Source: a bacterium (GTDB lineage: Bacteria > Bipolaricaulota > Bipolaricaulia > UBA7950 > UBA9294). Taken from it: a stretch of DNA of 6,984 nt. This document shows, in pieces, positions 1 through 6,365 of the stretch. Position 1 is the stretch's first letter, and each line of letters opens with the position of its first letter. The DNA lies in the NCBI GenBank assembly GCA_030671645.1, contig DAOVHV010000049.1, forward strand, positions 1-6,984, given 5' to 3'. Both the position numbers and the translations under genes were made by a program. The notes beneath the pieces were generated by a model, which saw only the letters and a program-made list of their open reading frames with translations, was not told the DNA's origin and did not search any database.

Positions 1-494
1 GAAATGATGTACTCGGCTCCCGTTCGCAGTAAATCGTTCAACTCGGAAACTGACAATCGCAGGTTCCCTTGAGAACCCAACCCGGCCGGGATCGTGCGAA
101 ATAGGGATTCACCGATCGATTCAAGTGATGGTTCGATTTCAGAGCGAGTGAGGGGAGTGGACATCAGTCGGACACCGCAGTTGATATCGAATCCTATGCC
201 TCCGACAACGACGACACCCTCCTTGATATCAAATGCCCCAACGCCTCCGATGGGAAATCCATACCCGGGATGAATGTCAGGAAGCGCAATGGCTGCGTTG
301 ACAATACCCGGCAGGCAGGCAACATTGCGCACTTGCTGCAATGCCGACCACTGGACCTGATTGTCTTCGTCCAAGATCAACTGGTCGATCGTGTCGCGAT
401 CGGCGAACACCACCCCGGGCACCTTCATGGCACCCTGTTGAGGAACCATCCATTCCCCGTCACCCATCGGGATCAGATTGCTCTGTGTCGGCAT
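1..494 (-). CDS. rtcB: RNA-splicing ligase RtcB, N-terminal 164 residues (cut by the window edge)
   Basis: RtcB is a cytoplasmic GTP- and Mn-dependent ligase that joins RNA ends bearing 2',3'-cyclic phosphate or 3'-phosphate to 5'-OH ends, in tRNA splicing and RNA repair. The visible part contains the family block LPDIHPGYGFPIGGVGAFD (about residues 71-89) followed by GGIGFDINCGVRL (98-110). In characterised RtcB the Asp and Cys of the DINC motif bind the catalytic manganese ions; here they are D103 and C106. The later metal-binding histidines and the guanylylated histidine would lie beyond the left edge and cannot be checked. The ATG at 494 is supported by AGGAG (forward 501-505), six bases upstream and overlapping the archease stop codon. 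The gene is the third of a thpR-archease-rtcB operon and lies 9 bp after archease. No stop or frameshift is visible in the 164 codons. The family identity is close to certain. Confidence 0.96.
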   Translation of the reverse strand, partial: MPTQSNLIPMGDGEWMVPQQGAMKVPGVVFADRDTIDQLILDEDNQVQWSALQQVRNVACLPGIVNAAIALPDIHPGYGFPIGGVGAFDIKEGVVVVGGIGFDINCGVRLMSTPLTRSEIEPSLESIGESLFRTIPAGLGSQGNLRLSVSELNDLLRTGAEYII

Positions 495-503
495 ACCCGT
501 CTC

Positions 504-932
504 CTAGACATCGACAACCGCTTGAACAACCCACGTCTCATCACGTTGACTCACATCCAACCCCAGGTAGCTGATGCCCTTGACCTCAGTTCCCGGCCGA
601 TGTCGGTCGCGATCCAGCATCTCACCAAACGCACAACCGATGGCGGAGAATCCTAAGAGTTCGTTTCCCGCTATCTTCACCCCGAATCGGCTAAACACAA
701 GTCCTGATAGTTCTTTTTGAACCAGTAATTCTGACAACCACTCCACCAGAAGCTCAGGAAGCGAAGGTGCAGACACTGCCATTCGGTACTCGGTCCGAGG
801 TCGAATCTCCTCGAAGGCGAACATAAGAGAAAACAGTGCTCGAGCGGCCTCACAAAACGCGTCTTCGATTGTGTCTCCCGATGCGCGAAATCCCATATCG
901 GCCGTGTGGTCGAGCCACTCGATGGGCGTCAT
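504..932 (-). CDS. Archease, RtcB-activating protein
   Basis: This is a 142-residue protein of the archease family, whose usual length is about 140. Archease is a small metal-binding cofactor that promotes guanylylation and turnover of RtcB. The sequence starts MTPIEWLDHTADMGFRASG, carrying the diagnostic DHTAD-(I/M)-G motif at residues 8-14. It continues with TIEDAFCEAARALFSLMF, a central LLVEWLSELL helix, an EVKGISYLGLDV segment near residues 116-127, and the family-type acidic end VVDV. The acidic residues at the two ends correspond to the family's metal-binding positions, as far as I can judge from memory. I chose the ATG at 932 because the DHTAD motif is N-terminal in the family. The reading frame stays open upstream to 1277, but that extension only lies antiparallel in codon phase inside thpR and has no archease character. 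The start overlaps the thpR stop as ATGA (929-932), which suggests translational coupling. rtcB follows 9 bp later. Confidence 0.95.
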   Translation of the reverse strand: MTPIEWLDHTADMGFRASGDTIEDAFCEAARALFSLMFAFEEIRPRTEYRMAVSAPSLPELLVEWLSELLVQKELSGLVFSRFGVKIAGNELLGFSAIGCAFGEMLDRDRHRPGTEVKGISYLGLDVSQRDETWVVQAVVDV

Positions 933-1495
933 CCTTTCGATCCCCCCAGTCTCGTAGTGAACAGCGGAGAATACACGACACCTTGCGGCGTCAGCGTGCT
1001 TTCCATCAGCGCGATGTGATCGACCGGCATCTTCAGCGGTGCGATGGGGTTGAGTTCCGAAATTAAGCCGGGCAAAGCAGGATCTGGGCGATCTTTGATT
1101 CGGGCCAGTGTCACATGGACCCAAGACTCTTTCCTCGTTTCGGGGAACCCCAGGTCGACGAGACCATCGGATAGGGCTTGTGAAAGCCGACGGAATGATG
1201 GCGAAGCCTCTCCTCCTACCCAGATCACTCGAGCGCGATCGACGCTCGGAAACGAACCCACCCGATCCATGATGCACTCAAAGGGCTCGAGGTCTTGGCA
1301 CACTGCACGGCACAGATCATCCAGATCGACCGATAGGTCTGGATCGATGTCGCCTAGAAACCGAAGCGTGATGTGATAGTTCTGTTGGGGAACCCAACTC
1401 GCCCGCATTCGGGTTTGCGAGCGGAGATGTTCAGCCGTCTCACGAATCGCCCACTGAAGCTGGTTTTGTATCGGAATGCCGAAAAACGCTCTCAT
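929..1495 (-). CDS. thpR: RNA 2',3'-cyclic phosphodiesterase (2H phosphoesterase family)
   Basis: This 188-residue protein matches the ThpR/LigT family in length and motifs. Family members open 2',3'-cyclic phosphate RNA ends to 2'-phosphate; E. coli ThpR was first described as a reversible 2'-5' RNA ligase. Two HxTx catalytic motifs define the 2H superfamily. The first is HITLRFLGD with H41 and T43; the second is HVTLARIK with H127 and T129. The N-terminus MRAFFGIPI is the usual opening strand, so the ATG at 1495 is secure. GGTGAG (forward 1499-1504) lies just upstream as a close, weak ribosome site. It is the first gene of the operon with archease (ATGA overlap) and rtcB. An extended -10 element lies directly upstream. 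It is intact, with both motifs complete. Substrate in this organism is inference: the operon points to tRNA or damaged RNA ends rather than small-molecule substrates. Confidence 0.95.
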   Translation of the reverse strand: MRAFFGIPIQNQLQWAIRETAEHLRSQTRMRASWVPQQNYHITLRFLGDIDPDLSVDLDDLCRAVCQDLEPFECIMDRVGSFPSVDRARVIWVGGEASPSFRRLSQALSDGLVDLGFPETRKESWVHVTLARIKDRPDPALPGLISELNPIAPLKMPVDHIALMESTLTPQGVVYSPLFTTRLGGSKG

Positions 1496-1510
1496 GATCT
1501 CACCAAACCG

Positions 1511-1521
1511 ATCTTACCACA
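1511..1521 (-). promoter_or_regulatory. Putative extended -10 promoter element of the thpR-archease-rtcB operon
   Basis: Read on the minus strand this is TGTGG-TAAGAT, a TRTGn extension joined to a 4/6 match to TATAAT. No good -35 hexamer sits 17 bp upstream, which is tolerated by extended -10 promoters. Initiation about 7 bp downstream would give a leader of roughly 10 nt before the ATG at 1495, leaving just enough room for the GGTGAG ribosome site. This is a prediction from consensus only. Confidence 0.4.
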
Positions 1522-1597
1522 GTTCGCGCAGGCATCTCCTCAGTCCTCTGTAAACCGTGTGCACAATTGAACGCGCCGTGTCGACCAGTCCGACGCG

Positions 1598-1626
1598 TTG
1601 CTGCATCGCGACCACAGGTCTACAAT
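1598..1626 (+). promoter_or_regulatory. Putative sigma-70-type promoter of the giant caspase gene, possibly giving a leaderless mRNA
   Basis: TTGCTG (1598-1603, 3/6 to TTGACA) and TACAAT (1621-1626, 5/6 to TATAAT) are separated by exactly 17 bp. Initiation about 7 bp after the -10 box would fall on or within a base or two of the A of the ATG at 1633. There is no Shine-Dalgarno sequence between the box and the ATG, which fits a leaderless transcript. The -35 match is weak, so the whole call rests mainly on the -10 box, spacing and position. Confidence 0.45.
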
Positions 1627-1632
1627 GGCGGC

Positions 1633-4600
1633 ATGGTGCGACAACTCCGGGTGACGCTTCTGATTGCTGGCTTTTGCCTTCTTTCTCTCACAGCGGTGGG
1701 AGCGGATATCGTTGTTTCCACAGACGGAGCCGGAGCGTTTCGCTCAATTCAGAGGGCCATCGATTCTGCCAACTATGGTGACATCATTCTGGTCAATCCG
1801 GGGATCTACGAGGAAACTCTGGTGTTGGCATCGGGGATCTCTATTCGCGGTTCCGGACCTTCGCACACCATCATCCGCAGCAGCTACGGGTATCAGCCCG
1901 TCGTCCGGGGATATGTTGTCGGCTCGGTGGTCATGGAAGGAGTCACGCTGGAAAGAAGCTCCTCAATGCTGGAATCGGTCGTGGTCGATCTGCAGTCTTC
2001 CCAGGTCGTGTTCCGGAATTGCCGCATCACCGGAGGACAGGAAGGCGGTGTTAGGTCGACGGGACTTGCTTTGCTCTCATTCGAGAGCTGCGACATCGAA
2101 GCGAATCTCGGCTACGGACTACAGATTTCCGATGCAGCCCAATTGACGATCAAGAACTGCAGCATCACGAACAACGACTCGGTCGGACTGCATCTTTACG
2201 ATACCGCTGCAGTGATCGAGAACTCAATCTTTCAATGGAACGCATGGAGTGGCATCGCGCTTGAAGGATCAGCGAAGATAGACTGTGCCGAGATCACGCT
2301 TTCCAATAACGGGAGCTGGGGGCTCAACTTGCTGGATTCGTCTCAAGCGGATTTCGTTGATTCCACTTTCCGTACGCAGGCATTCGGCAACGTTTTCATC
2401 GACGATTCAGCTTCGCTGGAACTGAAGAATTGCCGACTGACCGGAGGAACTCAGAGCAGCATTGAAGCGGGTGGGTGGTCCGAACTGCGAATCCTGGATA
2501 CGCAAATCACGGAAGCATTCGGCGATGGGTTGCACCTCTTGGAAAACAGCAACCTATTCATGGAACAATCGGTGGTCGCTCGGTGCACCGGCAACGGGCT
2601 GACGTTGGAAACCGCAGCAGTCTGCCAGCTACAGCAAGTCACCGTGGCCTACAACGGAGGCCACGGACTCGAGTTCCGCGGGAACGACATCTCGGTGACT
2701 CAATCCATCTTCGCTCTCAATGGAGGAATTGGATTGAGTGTTACGCCGTCCTTGGGAACGAGTCAATCCTTTCACTTCCGTTACAACAATGTCTGGGGCA
2801 ATCGGTCGGGCGACTACTTGGGCACTCATCGTTCGTCGTCGGACATCTCGGCTGCCCCCGAATTCGCCGATCCTGGGTCCGGTGACTTGTCCCTCTCGAC
2901 ACTCTCGCCATGCATTGGAGCGGGTGCATTTGGCCTGACGATGGGTGCAAGCTCCAATCCTTGGTGGGGCGGGGGAACGGAACTTGGGATTGGATTCACT
3001 CGAACCGAATCGGAATGGGGAGCTTTGGAGGCGAGAGTCCGATGGGATGAATCCACCCTGAGTTCTGTGGATGGGCACGTTTCCTGGAACTATGAATGGG
3101 AAGCCGGGCGAGCTGAAGTCGCTTCCTCCCTTACAGGATTCCGTCATCTCCGAACACAGGGCTCGTTCTCGTATTCACCGTCCGCCGGTTTCGAAATCTT
3201 GAGAGGAACCATGACTCCCGCATTCGGAATTATCGGGATCCTGGACGGCGCGGCCTCCCGATGGCAGGCCTGGGGAAACGTACAAATCCTCGGGGAAGCC
3301 GTCTCGTTGCGAGTTGGGAGCTCATACGAAAGACCGACCGGAATCACGAGGCAAGACATGCACCTGACTTCTCAAACCTTCTCCATATCCGGGGATGCGA
3401 CGGACCTCACGCTCACCAATCTGGCTGTGGGATGGCAAAACACGATCACCTTTCGCACAACCTCTTCGCTCCTTGGAATCGATCTACGCCTCATTCCCGA
3501 CCTGCGGTTGGCATTGACCGCACAGTGGCATCTGCAAGATGGAACGATCCAGTTCGAAGGCCGGTCTTATCTCAGACAGCTGGGAACTTCTTTTCTTTCG
3601 CTGGCATGGAGCGATGGGGCGTCCACGCGGGCATCCGTCTCTCTGCAATTACGATCCGGACAGTTCGAGGATGGAGAGGCTCGCGCGAGCATCAGGTTGG
3701 CCAATCTGGAATTATCCGGCTCCTTGGGAGCGAACTCGAAAGAGGGCCCCAGGTTCAGGTTTGACGTGCTGATCGATACGAACCACTGGTTCCTTCCTCG
3801 GATCAATCAACCCCCGATGCCTGCGTATTCGCATTCGCCGTTCGAACCCGAAGCAGGTGAACTCATCGAATTCAACGCCTCTGCTTCGCATGATCCGGAT
3901 GGCAAAATCGATCAGCTATGGTGGGATTTCGGCGACGGCGAAGCGGCCATCGGACGCATCGTCCAGCATGTCTTCCAAGAGGCGGGCGAATATACGGTTA
4001 CCCTAACCGTCTCCGACCAAAGCGGGGCCGTCACCACGTTGGTCGAAACCTTAGTCGTTTATGAACCACAGACAACGCCGGTAGCCGCCTTCACTTGGGC
4101 TCCCGTTTCGGAGGGCGGCTCGCGGCTGCAAAGATCGTTGCGGGCCGGGGATCGAATTCTTCTGGATGCCACAACCTCTTATGACCCTGACGGCGAGATC
4201 GCTGAGTACAGCTGGGATTATCAATCGGACGGCGTGTTCGATCGGACCACGTCTGAACCACGAATCGTCGTCGATCCTCTGCCTTCGGGCACCTGGCCCG
4301 TTACGCTACGGATTGTCGATCAAACCGGGAATTCTGATGCCGTCATGCGTGTCATGACGATCGAGGAATTGAAGCCACCTAATGCGCGATTCGAGTTCTC
4401 TCCCGCCATCCCCGCCGTCGGTGATCCGATTCGTTTTCTCGACACATCGATCGGATGGGATGGAACGATTGTGAGCTGGGAATGGGACTTCGGAGACGGA
4501 CATACGTCGCGCGAACGTGAAGCCATTCACCGATATCAAATCCCGGGAAACCACCAGGTTCGGCTGGTCGTTCGTGATTCCGAAGGTCTTCACGATACGC

Positions 4601-5982
4601 TTCTCCAGACGATCGCTGTGCAGCTCAATCCGGAATTGGTGCCCATTCAGCAGGTGTGGGCGCTTCTTATCGGGATTTCCGATTACGCCGAGGTGGAGGA
4701 TCTCTCGTATGCTCGCCGTGATGCCGAGGGCATCGCGACCTGGCTCCTTGATACCGGCGTCTCCGCCGATCACATCCGTTTGCTGACGGACGAAGAATCC
4801 GTTCTGCGGGTTGGGAACGAGGCCGCTCTGGACACCCGCTTGGCGACCTTGGTGAATGTTCGCGAGGGATTGGGCTGGCTCCGGCAGATGGCTGAGCGAG
4901 ACGATCTGGTACTGATCCACTTCTCAGGACACGGCTATCAAGGCGCCGATGATAATCTGGACGAAGGCGATGGGGTCGACGAATTCTTCGTGCTCCAGGA
5001 CACACGGGCCGCCGCCAAGGACGATACCGCTTTGCGTGACGATGAGTTCGGCCGCTTTCTCGATCGCATCAAATCCGATCACGTCTTGATATTCTTTGAC
5101 AGCTGCTATTCGGGAGGGCTTTCCCGCAGCCTGACACCGGGATCGCGAGCAACGGGAGATACCGCCGATGTCTTCGGCGATTTTGGGCTCGAGGGACGCT
5201 TAATCCTATCGGCTTCGGGCGAGAACCAGGATGCCTTTGAATCTCCTCAGCTGGGACATGGCGTCCTCACTCATTTCTTGCTGGAGGGCTTGGGTGGTGC
5301 GGCCGATCTGAATACGGACGGTCATGTCACAGTTTGGGAGCTGTTCGAGTTTGTGCGGTCCGAAGTGCCTCCCTTTGTCGAGGCAGAGCGTGGAGAACGT
5401 CAGGTTCCTCAGTTGATCGGGGAAGGCGAGTCGCGAATCGTGTTGGCCCGATCGCAACTCGCCGAGACTCCCGAATTCTCGTATTGCCCGGCCATCCCGT
5501 TCGCCGGCACCTTGGTTCATTTTCGCAGCGAGACGGACTCCGATGTCGATCCGGGGTCTCTTGTATGGGATTTCGGAGACGGTGCCACCGCCATCGGGAA
5601 CGACGCCGTTCATCGGTACACGACCCCCGGCACCTATTCCGTGCGGCTTTCCGCACGCCGTGGCACTGAACCGGAGCGGGTCAAAGAGCTTGCGGTTTCC
5701 GTTTCTGATTGGGCAACGGTGGCTGGAGTGAACGAAGGAACCGATCAAGCGATCGTCTCGGTCGGACGCCAACATGGGGTCGGTGTTGGCGATCAATTCG
5801 GCCTGTCCGCAGCTGAGAAAGAGGCTGGAAACGAACGCATTGCTGTTCTCGAAGTCATCGAGCTGATTGATGAAGATTCAGCGGCCTGCCGGATCATTGA
5901 ATCGGAAGCAGGGCTGATTTTGGGAGCCAGGCTCGTTCCCATTCACGATTCCGACAAACCGCCGTGCTTCGGGTCTCCCTAG
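1633..5982 (+). CDS. Giant secreted beta-helix / PKD / caspase-like (C14) protease
   Basis: The product is a 1449-residue exported protein. Visible order: signal peptide 1-24 (basic MVRQLR, hydrophobic core, likely cleavage after AVGA); right-handed beta-helix about 25-435; beta-rich unassigned region 436-724; PKD domains 725-810, 815-912 and 913-997; caspase-like domain 1007-1272 with H1100 and C1158; fourth PKD 1278-1359; C-terminal beta domain 1360-1449. A role as an extracellular or envelope cysteine protease displayed on an adhesive stalk is inference: PKD and beta-helix modules commonly bind carbohydrate or protein outside the cell. I placed the start at the ATG at 1633 because the signal peptide begins there; a TTG at 1567 only adds 22 non-signal residues. 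No Shine-Dalgarno is seen. The gene stands alone on its strand, divergent from the RNA-repair operon, and I see no strong hairpin-plus-U terminator after the TAG. No frameshift or internal stop is present. Domain calls are firm; function is not. Confidence 0.93.
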   Translation: MVRQLRVTLLIAGFCLLSLTAVGADIVVSTDGAGAFRSIQRAIDSANYGDIILVNPGIYEETLVLASGISIRGSGPSHTIIRSSYGYQPVVRGYVVGSVVMEGVTLERSSSMLESVVVDLQSSQVVFRNCRITGGQEGGVRSTGLALLSFESCDIEANLGYGLQISDAAQLTIKNCSITNNDSVGLHLYDTAAVIENSIFQWNAWSGIALEGSAKIDCAEITLSNNGSWGLNLLDSSQADFVDSTFRTQAFGNVFIDDSASLELKNCRLTGGTQSSIEAGGWSELRILDTQITEAFGDGLHLLENSNLFMEQSVVARCTGNGLTLETAAVCQLQQVTVAYNGGHGLEFRGNDISVTQSIFALNGGIGLSVTPSLGTSQSFHFRYNNVWGNRSGDYLGTHRSSSDISAAPEFADPGSGDLSLSTLSPCIGAGAFGLTMGASSNPWWGGGTELGIGFTRTESEWGALEARVRWDESTLSSVDGHVSWNYEWEAGRAEVASSLTGFRHLRTQGSFSYSPSAGFEILRGTMTPAFGIIGILDGAASRWQAWGNVQILGEAVSLRVGSSYERPTGITRQDMHLTSQTFSISGDATDLTLTNLAVGWQNTITFRTTSSLLGIDLRLIPDLRLALTAQWHLQDGTIQFEGRSYLRQLGTSFLSLAWSDGASTRASVSLQLRSGQFEDGEARASIRLANLELSGSLGANSKEGPRFRFDVLIDTNHWFLPRINQPPMPAYSHSPFEPEAGELIEFNASASHDPDGKIDQLWWDFGDGEAAIGRIVQHVFQEAGEYTVTLTVSDQSGAVTTLVETLVVYEPQTTPVAAFTWAPVSEGGSRLQRSLRAGDRILLDATTSYDPDGEIAEYSWDYQSDGVFDRTTSEPRIVVDPLPSGTWPVTLRIVDQTGNSDAVMRVMTIEELKPPNARFEFSPAIPAVGDPIRFLDTSIGWDGTIVSWEWDFGDGHTSREREAIHRYQIPGNHQVRLVVRDSEGLHDTLLQTIAVQLNPELVPIQQVWALLIGISDYAEVEDLSYARRDAEGIATWLLDTGVSADHIRLLTDEESVLRVGNEAALDTRLATLVNVREGLGWLRQMAERDDLVLIHFSGHGYQGADDNLDEGDGVDEFFVLQDTRAAAKDDTALRDDEFGRFLDRIKSDHVLIFFDSCYSGGLSRSLTPGSRATGDTADVFGDFGLEGRLILSASGENQDAFESPQLGHGVLTHFLLEGLGGAADLNTDGHVTVWELFEFVRSEVPPFVEAERGERQVPQLIGEGESRIVLARSQLAETPEFSYCPAIPFAGTLVHFRSETDSDVDPGSLVWDFGDGATAIGNDAVHRYTTPGTYSVRLSARRGTEPERVKELAVSVSDWATVAGVNEGTDQAIVSVGRQHGVGVGDQFGLSAAEKEAGNERIAVLEVIELIDEDSAACRIIESEAGLILGARLVPIHDSDKPPCFGSP
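1705..2937 (+). other. Right-handed parallel beta-helix domain of the giant protein (residues about 25-435)
   Basis: The mature N-terminus has the form DGAGAFRSIQRAIDSA followed by GDIILVNPGIYEETLVL, the typical entry of pectin-lyase-like and DUF1565-type beta-helix proteins. It is followed by many coils of roughly 22-24 residues built on patterns such as LTIKNCSITNN, GLHLYDTAAVIENSIF and GLEFRGNDISVTQSIFALNGGIGL. The stretch ends with STLSPCIGAGA, a motif that often closes such domains. No pectinase catalytic set is recognisable, so a binding or structural role is likelier than polysaccharide cleavage. Confidence 0.85.
2938..3804 (+). other. Unassigned beta-strand-rich region of the giant protein (residues about 436-724)
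   Basis: About 290 residues lie between the beta-helix and the first PKD domain. They show repeated short segments with alternating polar and hydrophobic or aromatic residues, for example VSWNYEWEAGRAEVASS, QAWGNVQILGEAVSLRVGS and LALTAQWHLQDGTIQFEG, separated by turn-like glycine, proline and aspartate residues. I do not recognise the family. The pattern fits a large beta-sandwich or a beta-barrel; a membrane barrel would make the protein surface-anchored, but this is only a possibility. Confidence 0.5.
3805..4623 (+). other. Three consecutive PKD domains (residues about 725-997)
   Basis: PKD domains are Ig-like beta-sandwiches found in secreted proteins. PKD1 has a WDFGDG motif at residues 764-769 and the GEYTVTLTVSD strand. 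PKD2 has the variant WDYQSDGVFD at 861-870, lacking the standard FGDG. PKD3 has WDFGDG at 951-956 followed by GNHQVRLVVRDSEG. Each is preceded by an entry strand of the AxFxxxP type. They separate the beta-helix part from the protease and probably act as a spacer or ligand-binding stalk. Confidence 0.93.
4651..5448 (+). other. Caspase-like peptidase C14 domain (residues about 1007-1272)
   Basis: The domain begins VWALLIGISDYAEVEDLSYARRDAEGIATWL, the standard opening of bacterial caspase homologues (orthocaspases). The catalytic histidine is H1100 in FSGHGY and the catalytic cysteine is C1158 in FFDSCYSGG. Between them an acidic stretch with DEGDGVDE resembles the DGxDE segment of metacaspases. 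D1156 in DSC is at the position linked to basic P1 preference in metacaspases, so cleavage after Arg or Lys is a reasonable guess. Residues 1225-1236 form an EF-hand-like loop (D1225, N1227, D1229, G1230, E1236), suggesting calcium dependence. Both dyad residues are present, so the domain is expected to be active. Confidence 0.93.
5464..5979 (+). other. Fourth PKD domain and C-terminal beta domain (residues about 1278-1449)
   Basis: Residues 1278-1359 form a PKD domain with WDFGDG at 1312-1317 and a TYSVRLSARR strand. Residues 1360-1449 form a small domain with the pattern VNEGTDQAIVSVGRQHGVGVGDQFGL, then IAVLEVIELIDEDSAACRI. This resembles the C-terminal beta-barrel modules of FlgT-like and other envelope proteins, where a GxxxGVxVGD turn is followed by a VxxV(I/V)E strand. 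That likeness is from pattern only. No LPXTG, type IX or PEP-CTERM sorting signal follows. Confidence 0.65.
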
Positions 5983-6024
5983 ACTGTCGAGTTTCACAGT
6001 TGTGTTTTCAGGAAACAGTGAGGC

Positions 6025-6115
6025 GTGAAGTGTAAATGGTAAGTCGTGAGTGGTGAGAAGTTTTCAGCGGTCAGCGGCGCGTGAAACAGTGGCTATGTTC
6101 GATGTTCTACGTTCT
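6025..6115. repeat. Degenerate 7-nt phased repeat tract
   Basis: Thirteen consecutive heptamers can be read in one unbroken phase. The first five follow a GTRARNN pattern (gtgaagt, gtaaatg, gtaagtc, gtgagtg, gtgagaa). Then come gttttca, gcggtca, gcggcgc, gtgaaac and agtggct, and the tract ends with atgttcg, atgttct, acgttct. Different heptamer families succeed one another without a phase break. This resembles short tandemly repeated heptanucleotide (STRR-type) sequences in bacterial intergenic DNA. It is not coding. Confidence 0.6.
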
Positions 6116-6137
6116 AGGTCAAAAGGCAACAGCACTT

Positions 6138-6230
6138 ACCATGAAGAACATGAAGGTCTTGAAGGAAGATCCCCACTGTCTTGGGTACGAAGACCGAAGT
6201 TTCGCATTTCTTCATGCGCTTCGTGGTTAC
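6138..6230. repeat. Imperfect palindromic intergenic repeat, copy 1
   Basis: The left arm starts accatgaagaacatgaag (from 6138) and the right arm (6200-6230), read in reverse complement, contains accacgaagcgcatgaag; 15 of 18 aligned bases match. The loop side carries gaaggaag and a cactg-cttgg segment shared with copy 2. The motif is of the ACCACGAAG type dispersed in intergenic DNA of many bacteria, where it produces spurious HEEHEG-like reading frames. It is likely a REP-like or MITE-like element; no transposase is in the window. Confidence 0.7.
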
Positions 6231-6248
6231 CAAGCTTCTGCGGCTCTT

Positions 6249-6341
6249 CACCATGAAGAACAGGAAGAGCTTGAAGGAAGGTCTGGCACTGCCTTGGACA
6301 CGGCGATTGAGCTCTCCGCTTCTTCATGATCTTCATGGTTG
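6249..6341. repeat. Imperfect palindromic intergenic repeat, copy 2
   Basis: The left arm caccatgaagaacaggaag (from 6249) pairs with the right arm near 6312-6341, whose reverse complement contains aaccatgaagatcatgaag. Left arms of the two copies are 112 bp apart and right arms 111 bp apart, so copy 2 looks like a tandem duplicate of copy 1. The internal gaaggaag and cactg-cttgg segments are conserved in the same order and orientation, with several substitutions. Confidence 0.7.
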
Positions 6342-6365
6342 ATTCGCTTGTATGGCGGCTACCCA

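Noticed and set aside
933..1277. Longer archease reading frame upstream of 932
   Set aside because: The extra 115 codons lie inside thpR in another frame and show no archease similarity; the family DHTAD motif is normally within the first 15 residues.
1567..1632. TTG start that would lengthen the giant protein by 22 residues
   Set aside because: The added residues precede and would bury a good signal peptide, no ribosome site is present, and a -10 box lies inside the stretch.
4306..4920. 204-residue minus-strand open frame opposite the PKD/caspase coding region
   Set aside because: It is a shadow of the strongly domain-supported plus-strand gene; its translation shows no recognisable motifs and it has no ribosome site.
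4651..5448. Caspase as a gasdermin or CRISPR-linked defence effector
   Set aside because: The protein has an export signal and PKD stalk, and no gasdermin, cas or other defence gene is adjacent in the window.
5983..6015. Intrinsic terminator directly after the giant gene
   Set aside because: Only short AT-rich inverted repeats (5 bp) are found, with no GC-rich stem followed by a T-run.
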